Of a stretch of 27,107 nt of DNA, positions 1-11,889 are shown piece after piece (position 1 is the first letter of the stretch; each line of letters starts with the position of its first letter). Where the stretch lies: assembly GCF_000003815.2 (NCBI RefSeq), contig NC_049980.1, positions 29,062,621-29,089,727 on the forward strand, given 5' to 3'. Origin of the DNA: Branchiostoma floridae (Eukaryota > Chordata > Leptocardii > Amphioxiformes > Branchiostomatidae). The notes beneath the pieces are model-generated. The model saw only the letters and a program-made list of their open reading frames with translations. It ran no database searches and had not been told where the DNA came from. Both the position numbers and the translations under genes were made by a program.

Positions 1-1226
1 GCGAGTACCTGTGCAGAGTCGGGGCCAAAGTCAACCTGGCTGATAAGGTATGTACTACACAGTAACACTCATACTACCTTCCTGTGGATTTAGGAATCTT
101 AAGGTTCTAGGTTCGAATCCCTAACAGGGACCAAAGTAAATGAGGCTAGTAAGGTATCACACTCATTAATACCTTCCCGTTGTACTTCTAATAGGAATCT
201 AAAGGTTCTAGGTTCGAATCCCTAACACGGGCTAAAGTCAACCTGACTGATAAGGTATCACATTTAGAAATCTAAATGTTCTAGGTTTGATTCCCTGGCA
301 GGGGCCAAAAGTAAACCTGGCTAATAAGGTACCACACTCATAGTACCTTCCTGTTGGACTTGGGAATCCTGAGGTTCTAAGTTCAAATCCAATGTTATGC
401 TGACTGACTGATGCCCTTAGGAAAGGTACATTATGCCTAGCGGATATTTCCTCAGTCTTATTTCTCTTACTATGTATTTACAGAAAGGGGATACTGCTCT
501 GCACGAGGCTTGTAAGGAGGGCTGCTTACCTGTGGTGTTGGCTCTGTACATGGCCAACTGTGAACTGAACAGACCCAACTTGGTAAGAGGTCCTGAATTC
601 ATGTTTTGAGCTGTGGAGAATATTGTGCAAGTGTCCTTCAGGTCAAGATGGTGTTGAAGATAAATATCATTTTCTATTGACATGATCAGCCTGTGCTGTA
701 GATAGACAAAAATTAATGAATATATATATAGGAGCACATTTGAATCTAGAAGACCCTTACCAGGGACGAGCACAGACATTTACAATATGTCATATCCCAA
801 CTACACATCTATGTACATATTAGCCAATACATACGAAGCGTTTTACAAAAGGGAACATGTATTGTAAAAGACTGAAACATTTTCCTTTTACATTATGTCG
901 ATATGCCATTTATGGCATATTCCTGCAGCCATAGAAGCATTGACTAATATTATTGCATTAATTGCGTTGTCATTGTTGCCATACATAGTACCATGTACAA
1001 CTGTGGAGCAAGAAGGTTCATTATCCTCTCCTTAACATCCATATTGCAGGATGGGATGACTCCTTTGCACACAGCAGCCCAGTACGGTCACATTGAGGTG
1101 GTAAGGTCCCTCTGTCTGGCCGGGTGTGAACTGCAGCACAAGAACATGAAGGGGGTGACAGCGGAAGTTGTGGCAGTGGCCAATGGACACGACGACATCT
1201 CGGAGCTTCTAGGCAGGCTGAGAATG
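1..1226 (+). other. DAPK1 ankyrin-repeat exons (three exons)
   Basis: Residues 1-107 of the visible protein. The first exon piece ends in GAKVNLADK. The second exon is exactly 99 bp, one 33-residue repeat (KGDTALHEACKEG and so on). The third (59 residues) carries DGMTPLHTAAQYGH, a complete repeat, and then a degenerate capping repeat ending ELLGRLRM. In DAPK1 this array mediates cytoskeletal and partner binding. The introns are phase 0, so each exon is a modular repeat. Confidence 0.9.
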
Positions 1227-4200
1227 GTGTGCAAGTTTTATGTGAAATTGCTAGTATTCTTTCAACAATCACTAAATATCTTATGAAGCTGATATACAAT
1301 AGTTTTTATGTACTAATAGATTAGTTAGAAAATTGTTATTGATTGTTACTCTCAATATCAAATTCCATCTGTATTGTCTTTGTCAGAAGGGCTAGCCCTT
1401 TGTAAAAGCTAGAGACTAGTTAGACAGCCCTGGCTGTGCATACTTAACAGCCAAACCAATAAATAGATATAAAGGAGACTGATTCTATGTATCACAGTAA
1501 CTTTTATTCTCTTCAGTCACCTGAATACTGATCCTTGTAAATGTATTTTAACTGATTTCAGGAGCAGAGCAGAGAGACGTACGTGAACCAGCTGCTGCCG
1601 ACAGACACGCTGATGACTAGGGTGAAGATTAAGGTAATGGTTAATGGATATTGTCATCTTTGACTGTGTTCTGCCATTTCAATCAGTCCCTCAAGCCCCT
1701 ATCACACTCAGCCAACCATGTCCTCCCAACCTTCTGCAGGCCATGCTACATGAAAGCTACATGTAGTCCTGAACAAGATTATCTGTGGGTGGTAGTTGGT
1801 TGGCAAGGTTGCTTTCTCATCTTAAAAATCAGCCGCGCTAGCCGACTATTTTGAAAATCAAAGTTGGGAAAGTCATATTCTTCTTGGTTGCAACCACAGG
1901 AGTGAACTAAAGCTGGAAATGATACGGATTCCAGACTCCTCTCGACCCAGCTCCAATCTTGTTTGGGTTAAGTGGTCGCAGGAGAAAGTGTGACAGCATA
2001 TGACAGAGACTTAACAATGATCTGGCATAACTAGTGATAAAATGTGTATTTGAGTGTGCTTATCTGTGTCCTGTCTTACAGTTGTTTGGGCACAGCACAG
2101 TAGGGAAAACGTCCCTTATTGAAGCCCTGAAGTGTGGATACTTGAAAGGCCTGTTCAGAAGGAGGAGATCCAGCAGTAATGCCATCGGCTACTCCAGCAG
2201 CTCATCACATCCCAAAAAAGGTAGCTTCCCTTATCACCAGTGCTATCTCGTGTGTGCTTAATAGCTGATTGACAGGCCTTTTCTGGAACACTGATGTGAA
2301 ATTTTAGCATGAAAGTTTATCTGTGTCAAAAAAGGTACCAGCTTCCTATCACTAGTATTATCTCTGTATGATTAATAGCTGATCTACATGACTTTTCTGG
2401 GACACTGATGCAGTGCTGTCTCCAGGACCCATCTCCCATGGGACGGAAGTTTGCTTGTTTGGAAGGACAAAAATTCCATACCAAAAATCTCAACTTTAGT
2501 AAATAAAATTGATGAAAATGTGTTTTCATACAGGAGACAGCCCTGCGCTGATGTGAAATTTTAGCATGAAAGTTTATCTGTGTCAATAAATTACATTTTA
2601 AAGAAGACTTAATAAAATTGCAGTGAATTTGATAGAAGGGTCACCGCAAAATGGTAATCTACAGTGCATGTATTAACATTTATGGGAAAACTACCACCAG
2701 TATTGACATATTACTAGTATCATCCTTTTTTAATCTCTTTTATTTAGAATCAACCACTCATTTTCTTTCTTTGAAACTACTTAGGATTTGGCAGCAAGGA
2801 CAATGGCTTTGCTTCCAGAAGCTTGAACCTTGACCCCCGGGCAACCCCACCCCACCAGTCAAAGACACGGACACAGTTTGAGTCGACCAGGGGGATTCAC
2901 GTGCAGCAGGCAACCATACCAGGTACAGAAATCTCACAGAAATTTCTTTCCTCTGTTTTTACATAGCTAGCTGTATCATCAGTTTTCTTTACATAATTTG
3001 TCAGGCCAGGTAGGGCACATGTGTATGCCAAGGCATACCTTAAAAAAACTTGTAAATGCTTAAAACTTACTTGAATCCAGTTATTGATAAATAAGTTGTC
3101 CCAAGGTCCTGAAATAAACAACAGTAGGACCATTTAACCAAAAGTATGACCATTTATCCAGAATCTCTGGATGGATACAAAGAGACAATTGTGATGTCTA
3201 TGTAGTACATAAAAAAACTGCAATTCACCAGAAAAAAGTTTCAAAATAAAAGGTGTGTAATGGTCTGCATGTACTCACTGTTGTACTGAATGTTGTTTTT
3301 GGAATCGATATTGGTCATTGTCAGTTGTGTTATTGTTAAAAATGTACTTAACTTGTTCCCAGGTGTGGGAGAGTTCAGCATCTGGGAGTTTTCCGGCCAG
3401 ATTCAGTACTTTGCCACCTACGAGCACTTTATATGGGACATTTCAGCCATCCACATTGTTGTCTTCAGCCTGAAGGACACCTACGAGACGCAGATGGAAC
3501 AAGTGTGCTACTGGCTCAACTTCATCCACACAGTCAGTGCAGAGAAGGAACCAATAGGTGAGGCCATGTGATGTCTATGTAGTACATGTGTGACAGTAGT
3601 ATTTTCTCTGTCTAATGTTAGCTACCTGATGATTCAGGGTTGTTGTTTTTTTGCTGTCAGTGTCAGCACATCAGATTGTGTTGATGGGGTACTAATAAGC
3701 AATGATCTTTCAATGCATTCTAGTTTTTAGTCAAAATACTGTCAAATTTCACCACTTGGTAAATTTGTGTACCTTAGATATATAAAAGTGCAGTTTGTAT
3801 TAGATACAGTCTAAACGGCAACCAAGAAGATTTGATGTTTATTTCAAAGATGAAATACCTAGGACAATAGTGTGGCCATTAGTTATTGTACAGCAACGGA
3901 TGGGGCAGCAAAATTCTGAGGGTTTACGTGCAGAACAGTTAGTTAAGCGGTCAGGGCGTGATGTGGTCTACATGTGGTGTATACAAGTCATAATTCATCC
4001 TCACCATTATGTGTTGGTTTCATGGCAGGCTTTTTTTTTTAAAGCATTTCTTGTTTCTCAATGAAAGGGTTTGCAGCAGTGCCAGTGCACAAGCCTACCG
4101 TACTTCTGGTGGCCACTCATGCCGACATCGTCAACAGTCCGCGAGCCTTCTCTGGGGAATACGTCAGCGGGGTGGGGTCTGTCGTCTTCCACGAGATGAA

Positions 4201-7200
4201 GAACAAGTTTGGGCACCTCTTTGACATGGTGGAGCGGCTGTTTGTCCTGGACACCAATGCCTCACAGTCCCGAGACATGAAGCTTCTTAGAACAACCCTG
4301 GCAGAACTAAGAACAAAAGCCTGCCAGGTATTTGAATTTCTGTGAAATATTTGTAGTACATGTACATTTCATGTAAATCCTCACCCAGTTTTACCTCTTA
4401 CTGTGAACTGTATGGAGGATATGATTTCTTAGTGGTATTTTTTAACCTGCCAATACATTCTGGAAGAACTGTGGTTTAGGTTTACAGACTATACATCTAC
4501 AGCATCTGTTTATTTTCCATAAACTATCTCTAAGTGTAACAAACCAGTTTTGTTCACGGATCCTCCAGCTTTAAGTCCCATCTGAGAGGACATCCCTAAC
4601 CAAAGCTAGATACTTATTACACCTGAGTTGATTAAGGTCTTTCCTAAACCAGCCTTTTCAGAAATATTTTGAGTAGGAGGCTAAACTGAAAAAGTGGGAG
4701 GGGCTAGAAGCAAGCTATCCATAGTTCAATACATAATACAACCTTATAATAAAAAACAGGCATTTTCCACTTGTTATGTTTAACCTACAGCAAGTGGACC
4801 CTGTCTATGATTGGCTGTCCTCAGAGTTAAAGGGCACAGCATTGGGACCTGCTAGGGATTCGAACCCAGAACTTTAAATCATTTGTCAACAACCCAAACC
4901 ACAAGACTCCCTGTGTATGTACGTTTGTTGACTAGTGAGTGCTAAACAAACATGAATCTGTTGACCCCCTGCAGGCTCAGCTGCGGATGACGGACCTGTG
5001 TCAGCACCTGGTGACCACCCTCCCCTTCTGGAGGAGGATGTTCAGCACCTTCCCCGTCCTGACCTGGCAGCAGTTCCTGGACGGTGTCCACAGGGACCTG
5101 AACCCCCTGGTCAGTCAGGACCACCTGAGGGAGATCACACAGCAGCTCCACTGTCTGGGGGAGGTCGGCATCAACTTTTGTTTTTTACAACAACAAAAAT
5201 GGCCTTGCACAGAAATGGTTGCTCCTTGGTAACATGTTTCCATTAGCCAAGATACATTCAAAAGATACAAAGAAGTCAGAAAGTTTCTGTACTTAATCCA
5301 CAGATAACACAACTAGATATAACAGATAGAAAACAGATAGATTTTGATAAAACTTCGGATTCTGGATTCTAAGAAAGTCTTGTATTGAATTGTCTTTTTT
5401 TATTAAATAGATCTGTTCAAAGCAAGACCAATTGTGACCACTTCTAGGCAGCAAACTAAATAGAATGACTGACAGAAAAATTACTGAAAATGGTAATAAA
5501 CTCAGTGGACTTTGATGGCACTGACAGACAGAATACTTGCCTCTATCAACAGGTGGTCTGCTTCGAGACTGACGTCCTGCAAGACCTGATCGTCATCGAC
5601 CCCAAATGGCTCTGCACCAGCCTCATCGGGCAGCTCCTATCACATGACTCCATGGACCAATCGTGTTTGGCGGGCTGTTTCAGCTTCAGCCATGTCCAGC
5701 TGTACTTCCCGGAGACGGACGCTGTTGACATCTTCCAGCTCCTGGAGGCAATGGACATGTGCACGCACTCCCCCCGGGGAGGGATGTACGAGTTCCCCTG
5801 CGTCATCCACGGGGAGCCCGTCCACAACCTGTGGGAGGTGTTTATTGTTTATTTATTTTATCATATAGCCAGGCTCCATTGACCAATCAGAAGGCCCCGT
5901 TCCATGTTGGTTATGACGCCGTAACACAAAGATTCCGGCCAGCCTAGTGTGTATCGCTCCTTCAGAATTTGAATCAACACCATATGTTGTGCCCGTCCAC
6001 AATCTGTGAGATGTGTTTATTGCTTATTGTTGCATTAACTCCTTTAGTGGCAGTTGCCATGGTTACATGCGACAGTTACTCTTCCAGGAGTAACAAAGTC
6101 GACACAGGGCATAACATACACAACATAGTAGAACAGCATTCCACAATTACTAACAATCGTCATACAAAATATCATAAAAATGCAAGTGCCTTATCGAGTA
6201 CCTCATGTGCCATATGTTGAGCTTTGCATGCTAGCTGCTGTATAAACATCTTGGATGTACTAATTAACAGTTTGTAACTCGTGTGCTTCAGGTGGGTGAA
6301 GGCGCCCGCAGGAACCTGGTGTACGGCGGTGTGAGGATGCTGGCTCCCGGACAGGTGTGCCCCCTGCCGGAGGGGCTGTTCCCCCGGCTGCAGGTGTGCC
6401 TGAGGAGGTGCTACCAGATGGAGACCGAGGAACAGCAGGAGCCGGTCATCCTGTGGTACCGCGGAGCCAAGTGCAACATCGGCAGGGCGGAGGCCATGAT
6501 CTCCCTCTCAGACGACGGCAAGGCGTTGGAGGTCGTGGTGCGGGGCTTGTCGGACTCCAGGAAGGAGACCTTCCGAATCCTGGAAGAGCTGATGGGGATC
6601 GTGTATCAAGTCTTGTCGGACGTTTACCCTGGCCTCTTCCTGGTGAAGCACGTGCTCAGCCCCTCCCAGCTCAAATCCCACGACGCAAACATCACGAGCT
6701 ATTCCTTTGCCAGCATCCTTGCAAGCCAGGGAGAGGACAACACGCTGAAGCCAAACGACGACAGAGGCGTCGAGGAATCCTTCTCGGACGTCTTCTGTTT
6801 TGGGAGCGAGGAGGTGTTCTCCCGGGCGTCAGTGGGGAGGGACATCCACGTGTCCTACCTCAGCACCCACACCAGGAGGGAGCTGTGTCGGATGCTGGAC
6901 CCCCCGGACCCCATGGGGCGGGACTGGTGCCTCCTGGCCATCTCCCTGGGCCTGATGGAGTCTCTGCCCCAGCTGGACACCTCCAGCAGCCCCCAGGGCA
7001 GCCCCACGGACAGGACGCTGCAGCTGTGGGGCTCGCGGGAGAGCAGCACCATCGGCACCCTGCTGGACTGTCTGAAGACCCTCGGGAGGAAGGACGTGGT
7101 GGACGTCATCATGAGCGAGGCGCCGCTGTTCGTCCACCAGTCCTGGGACAGCGCGACGGACTTCAATGCAAAGTCGTTCAACTCCCTGAACACTGTGGCT

Positions 7201-7209
7201 TCCAGATGA
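1..7209 (+). CDS. DAPK1: DAPK1 (death-associated protein kinase 1), 3' eleven exons, 5' partial
   Basis: Exons: 1-47, 484-582, 1050-1226, 1562-1633, 2082-2220, 2785-2922, 3363-3557, 4068-4327, 4975-5163, 5553-5837 and 6292-7209 (TGA). All junctions are GT-AG and keep one frame, giving 838 residues. Order: ankyrin repeats (1-107), ROC GTPase (about 124-375), COR (about 376-720), death domain (about 725-813), Ser-rich tail. Identity is firm. The P-loop context LFGHSTVGKTSL, the WEFSG and THAD motifs, LDPPDPMGRDWCLLA at the death-domain start and the closing SLNTVASR all match vertebrate DAPK1, the only DAPK with this domain order. The family is a calcium/calmodulin-dependent Ser/Thr kinase acting in apoptosis and autophagy on the cytoskeleton. 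The kinase and calmodulin segments must lie upstream of base 1. The weakest junction is the donor after 5163 (GTCGGC), chosen because it aligns without a gap to the vertebrate protein. Confidence 0.95.
21..475 (+). repeat. Four tandem tRNA-like SINE heads, the last running into a SINE body
   Basis: Units start at about 21, 127, 228 and 301. Each begins with a form of ggggccaaagtcaacc, then an A-box-like tggctgataagg; three of the four retain a cacactcat...accttcc spacer (the third is shortened). Each ends in a Pol III B box (ggttcgaatcc at 113-123 and 211-221, degenerate in the later units). After the fourth unit the sequence continues with tgcccttaggaaagg, resembling a tRNA-derived SINE body, and stops just before the next exon. 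The first unit overlaps the 3' end and donor of the DAPK1 exon ending at 47. Confidence 0.75.
1562..4327 (+). other. DAPK1 ROC GTPase-like domain (five exons)
   Basis: Residues about 124-375. A P-loop GHSTVGKTS (134-142) supplies the Walker A Lys140 and Thr141. WEFSG (231-235) stands at the switch-II/G3 position and THAD (305-308) at the G4 position, as in ROCO proteins. A basic FRRRRSSS stretch and a Ser-rich low-complexity linker follow the P-loop, as in vertebrate DAPK1. In the family this domain binds GTP and modulates kinase activity. All the visible nucleotide-binding residues are retained. Confidence 0.88.
2213..2410 (+). repeat. Tandem duplication (about 114 bp period) including a DAPK1 5' splice site
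   Basis: The segment from aaaaaag|gta at 2214-2223 through ctgatgtgaaat recurs 114 bp downstream (aaaaaag|gta at 2328-2337, then attaatagctgat and cttttctgg). A 37-base piece starting ctgatgtgaaattttagc (about 2291-2327) recurs again near 2549-2586. Confidence 0.75.
4785..4915 (-). repeat. tRNA-derived SINE fragment, reverse orientation, in a DAPK1 intron
   Basis: On the minus strand the segment reads ...gttctgggttcgaatcccta, an intact B box (ggttcgaatcc, plus 4857-4867). It is followed by caatgctgtgccctttaac, which matches the type of SINE body seen near 400-440. The A box is degenerate. Confidence 0.6.
4975..7209 (+). other. DAPK1 COR region, death domain and Ser-rich tail (three exons)
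   Basis: Exon 4975-5163 carries LTWQQFLDGVHRDLNPL, the start of the COR region. Exon 5553-5837 continues with LIVIDPKWLCTSLIGQLL. The large last exon starts at VGEGARRNLVYGGVRML. The death domain begins near RRELCRMLDPPDP (residue about 727) and runs to about 813. The tail FNAKSFNSLNTVASR resembles the vertebrate DAPK1 C-terminus. The family uses the death domain for ERK, UNC5H2 and other death-domain contacts. GC content is clearly higher in the last exon than in the introns. Confidence 0.9.
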
Positions 7210-9145
7210 AGCCCCGGAACATTATCCAGTGCACTGCAGTTGTAGTCTGTACAGTTGAGCCTCTATTATCATGATGTTTGCTTTGTTGCTGCCATGTTGC
7301 ACATGTTTCTGATCATTAGAACTGGCACAATCAAGCAATTTAGGAAAGCAATATTTTCTGGATAAATACTGTAGTGCTGCAAAGTTACTAAGCTTGCTTT
7401 CATGGTACAAAACACCTGATATACAGTGCCAGCAGTGTCCATCATTAGCCCAACTGTTACAATATGTAGTAGTGCACTGCAAACCTTTACAAGCATTGGG
7501 ACACTCCCTTGTACAGTGTTAAGCCTTTATGTAAGATCTCCTGTACAGTATACAAGTACCAACAGGAAGTTGGCAACCCCATCTGTATGTATAACAACAG
7601 CAAATTTATACGATACATGCAACAGTCGGGTATATTGAACAGAAGGTAGTATGGTTTCCCAAGCTTCTTCATTGCTTTGTATATACTATAGATAAACATT
7701 ATATAAACAGGGCCAGTGCTTAACCTCATTCCTAAAGGCAACCCTCCTGTAGATAAAGAGACAGAGATTATTTTCTGGAACACGTAAGTTGACGATGTTC
7801 TCCTAGTGCAGCACCTGTACAGAAAACACACGTAGGAGTTTAGATCGAGATAGACAGACTGTACGTAAGCATTAACTCATTTGTACAGTCTTTGAAGGAA
7901 TGCTCTCCCAGAATATTGTATGTTGAATCATTAAGCTAAGTGTGCAGGTACAATTGTCCATGTTGTTATGGTTTTGTTCTAAAGATGCCATCAAGTGCAG
8001 TAGTCTGTTACTTGACTACAGTGCAATATGTTTACCATATGTATTACATGTATTATTATTTTTTGTTTTATGTATATTATTGTGGTCATGTTGCATTACC
8101 TCTATTTATGTCATACAAGTCAATATATTATGTATTTTACTAGAACATATACCACACTGAATATCACTGATATATATATATTGACAGTATGTTTTTTTTA
8201 TTTATCTTGTCATTTTGCTGCATAAGACATATGTATATCATAACTTATAATGCAAGGCCATATTTTAAACACTTTATGTTGTTCCAGTTATACACAATAT
8301 TCATGTGTACAACATGTGAAGTAATGAACAATGAAGACAAACAGGAGACGTCTAAACCAACACACTGAGCAAACCACTGTGATAAAAGAGAAAGGAATAG
8401 TGAAGAATTTGGTACTATATTCTTCTGTTGGTTGAATCAGAAATCAATGCTCAGTCCAGTACAAGACCATGTTTAAATGCATCTGCAATCTGCTGCACAG
8501 ACATTGTGGTTACAGTTAGCCAATTTTCTTTGGATATATAGTTGTTTCTATGTTTAAGCGCAATGCTACAGTGTAACATATGAGGAACCTCTTATAACTC
8601 CTTGGTGCTGTTGTTAGTCAAGAGCAAAGCCACAAGCACATATACTGTTCATGAAGTTAACATCCTTTCCACTGTGTAGGGGTGCAGTCTACTTAAGCTT
8701 GCTGTGTGATGCACGCATAATGGGATGCCAAGTTGAATAGATTTTTGTCTTTCTGTCTTCCAACCAGCTGGTGTACTGCTCTAGAAAACCAACATTTGAA
8801 AGAACAAAACATGCTGTAAACACTCAATTATGCATTGCTGGCAGTCCATTTTTATACAACATTGTGAAAGTGGTTTATATCAATGATCAAGACTTGTGGG
8901 AGGATTTGACTTGATTTTGCAGACAAAATTGCATTTATCTTTGATTGCAGAACATGATAAGCAATACCCAGGTCTGTAGATTTGTTTATCGTCTTACGAT
9001 GGATGTGAGGCACAGGGAGTATATGTACGTGTGCTGTTTCTGAGCATTATACAAGGAACTGTACACCTACAAACAATACATACGCTGGATGTTAAATTTT
9101 GTTTCCTACCAACATCAATAAACAGGTTACTTTGTGAGGAAATGT
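7210..9145 (+). other. Probable DAPK1 3' UTR with polyadenylation signal
   Basis: No coding potential is seen for about 1.9 kb after the stop; the region is AT-rich. A canonical AATAAA lies at 9117-9122, followed within 20-45 bases by a GT-rich stretch typical of a cleavage downstream element. A shorter UTR using another signal is possible. Confidence 0.5.
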
Positions 9146-9370
9146 GGTGAGTCTTTTGTGTGACTGCAGCTTGGGACTATACTTATGTGGTCATGTAAGG
9201 GTGGAGGGTGAGGAATGACAGGATTTGTGTCAAGTCATATAACTGTATGATAGCGCCGAATAATTATTATCTCTCAATCTATATAGGGATATGAGTAGGT
9301 ACGAAGAAAGATAGCGATAATGGGTGACTATAGGTAGCTATAGCTGGGCAGCATTAATACAATACCACAG

Positions 9371-9945
9371 TCCTTGGTAATGAACAGCATTTAACATAAT
9401 GGAGCACTTTGTCCTTGGTAATGAACAGCATTCACGCTAAATTATAGTTAGTCCCGTCACTGGGCCGCTTTCACACAAGAAAATGGCTTGTCATTGGTAC
9501 TGAACAGCATTCACGCCAAAGAATAGTTGGCCCCTGTTACTTAGACGCTTTCACCGACACCGAAGAAAATGATTTGTCCTTGGTACTGAACAGCATTCAC
9601 GCTAAAGAATAGTTGGCCCATGTTACTTGCACGCTTTCACACAAGAAAATTATTTGTCCTTGGTATTGAACAGCATTCACATAACGAAGCACTTGTACTG
9701 AACAGCATTCACATAAAGAAACACTTTGTCCCTGCTACTGGGTAGCTTTCACACAAGAAAACAGTTTGTCCTTGGTGCTGAACAGCATTCAGTTTAACCT
9801 CGTATGTACAAGGTGCCACGAATGGTGCTGTTCCAGACATCTCTATGCAGTATGGCGGCCTGCAGGTCGGAGTCCTTACGTCCAACTTCTTCTAGCATTC
9901 ACACAATGCAATTGTTTGTCCTTGGTACTGAATAGAATTCTCACA
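9371..9945 (+). repeat. Degenerate minisatellite, unit about 80-90 bp
   Basis: The phrase ccttggtactgaacagcatt recurs with small changes near 9372, 9412, 9491, 9577, 9657, 9690, 9769 and 9919. Most copies are followed by cacgctaaagaatagttgg and a gctttcacacaagaaaa motif. Spacing is irregular and there is no coding frame across the units. The preceding 9146-9370 shows nothing recognisable. Confidence 0.8.
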
Positions 9946-10107
9946 AAGAAACGGTCTGCCTTGTATCAGCTTTTGAAACACCCCTAATGCAACTTCAGTC
10001 TTCCAAGGTCATATCAACGTGTTTATTACATGTACGACAGAAACTGGTAAAGAAGTAGCCACTGCTCTAAAAAAGCTCTAATCAACCACCAGGGACATTA
10101 TTCAGTA

Positions 10108-10532
10108 TGTCAACCAAATGTCCTCATCGCCTTGCCTCTAACCAGGAGATTGCGATTATTGCTGTTGACAATGTCGCCGATAGACAGAGGGGGTTGTACA
10201 CTCAGTTCTTAAAAGCTCCAAATTTGACATCACAAATCATTAACTTTCTAAGGTGTGCTCAACGCCTTGTCACTAACCACGAAATTGCGATTATCGCTGT
10301 TGGTAATGTCATGTCGTAGATAGACAGAGGACGTTGTGCATTCAGTTCTTAAAGGCTCCAAATTTAACATCACAAATCATTAACTTTCTATCAACAAAAT
10401 GTGCTCAACGCCTTGTCACTAACCACGGGGGAAAATGCGATTATCGCTGTTGGCAATATCGCAGATAGACAAAGGGGGTTGTACACTCAGTTCTTAAAAG
10501 CTCCAAATTTAACAAATTATCAACTTTCTATC
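10108..10532 (+). repeat. Three-copy tandem repeat, unit about 145 bp
   Basis: Three units share cgccttg.c.ctaacca, tgcgattatcgctgttg, gatagacagaggg.gttgt, a cagttcttaaaagctcc segment and aactttctatc. Copies run about 10108-10250, 10251-10400 and 10401-10532. Divergence is about 10%. No function is seen. Confidence 0.8.
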
Positions 10533-11140
10533 ATGCCCCAACAGCAGCATGTTCACGTGACGAGAAGAAAATAAAGCCTTTTAGTACGTCGATGTAGGTT
10601 AGACATTCATACGTATGGAACTTTCCGGCACCCCCACCCCCCACCTTAACTGTGTCTTAGACCAATTTCCCATTGAAATCCAAAATTGTCTTCAACTTGA
10701 CTTTGCCTTACTTTTGTTGCTATTGAAATCCAAATTGTATTTAGCTTGACTTTGTCTAACAATGTCTTCTATTGGACATCTGAAATTGTCTTCATTTATA
10801 GTTAGGGTATAAAAGATCAGTTCTTCCAGATCTCCTCAGTTTCACTGACTAAAGATGGTGGATACCATCTGAAACGTCTGAACGTTTCCAAAATCATATC
10901 CAGCTGCTTGAGAAACTGCTTTATGGCAAAGCCTTTTAGTGTCTGCATTATCCTATGCCTACTTTTGTAGATTAAGTTCTTGTTAATGATAGTAATACAA
11001 TACAAAGTGTACAGCTTTACAGCCATCATGTATATTAGGGTGCATGCACGTAGGTAAGCTTTACTGAGTGTTAAATGTACTGCATATCAACGTAGTTTAC
11101 AAGCAAAAGTGCCGAGCCTCCATAGCAGGCTATCCGGGGC
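10533..11140. other. Intergenic stretch with short repeats and a possible retroelement tail
   Basis: 10670-10800 has repeated ttgaaatccaaaattgtctt-type words. 10835-10945 (cactgactaaagatggtgg, then catctgaaacgtctgaacg) has the style of the 3' ends of Penelope/LINE-type elements that carry a GAAACGTC motif. No open frame of interest is present. Confidence 0.35.
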
Positions 11141-11143
11141 CTC

Positions 11144-11281
11144 TTTTGGCTTGTAATACACTTTTGCCGGCCATTTCTTTTAGTACTGGGTGACCGATTG
11201 CCGGCCTTCGCTGATCTATTGGGGCCAATAGATCAGCAAAGGAAAAAGAAATGACCAGCAAAAGTGTATTATGAGCCAAAA
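11144..11281. repeat. Foldback (inverted-repeat) element
   Basis: A left arm at 11144-11179 (ttttggcttgtaatacactt onward) is the reverse complement, with few mismatches, of 11244-11281. The centre holds a perfect 13-bp hairpin, gctgatctattgg / ccaatagatcagc (11210-11237). This is MITE-like, with no coding capacity. The following 600 bases show nothing recognisable. Confidence 0.75.
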
Positions 11282-11889
11282 AAAAAACGTTACAAATATT
11301 ATCGCAATCCATCCACAGGTTCTTAAGATATTCGCCGCACACACAAACATCCACAAAACAATCAACCCTGCAGATCCACAGCAAATAGATAGAAGGAAGA
11401 AATTGACACCATGGCCAAATAAGCATATACTTAACACCAACCCATCACATGAAAATCAACACTACAGAAATTCCAGGTGCAAAAATATAATACAAAAGTG
11501 CTGCTGCAGTACCAATGTCAACCAACAGGGGGTTCAAAATCGACCTACACAATCACCATCCCCATCTACCCACCCACCAAAAGCCATTGTAAACCTTTCA
11601 GTGGTTCTTGAGATATACCCCGCATAACCTCCAGGGGGTAAAAAGTATGGCAACAATACTAGATGATATAGCCAATAATAGATAATAAGAGCCAATGCAT
11701 TTTTTAAAATCATGACAAGAAAATAAATAGCATGAAATTATCCAATCAAGTTTGTTAATATGAATGTCACAGGAATTTATGACCCTGTATAGGGAGCCCC
11801 ACAAGTCTGTAAACTCTTGAGCACTGAATAAATTACTACGTTCATTATAAGAATCTAAATAAAGATATCATTTTCGTGCCACTGTCTAG

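Noticed and set aside
103-132. Bona fide tRNA gene
   Set aside because: Only A- and B-box-like words are present; there is no acceptor stem or anticodon arm that folds, so it is tRNA-derived SINE sequence.
6357-7274. Alternative plus-strand frame of 305 residues over the last DAPK1 exon
   Set aside because: Pro/Gly/Ala-rich out-of-frame translation of GC-rich coding DNA; the true frame matches DAPK1.
9371-10532. CRISPR-like array
   Set aside because: Units are long, diverged and without regular spacers, in a eukaryotic genome; these are minisatellites.
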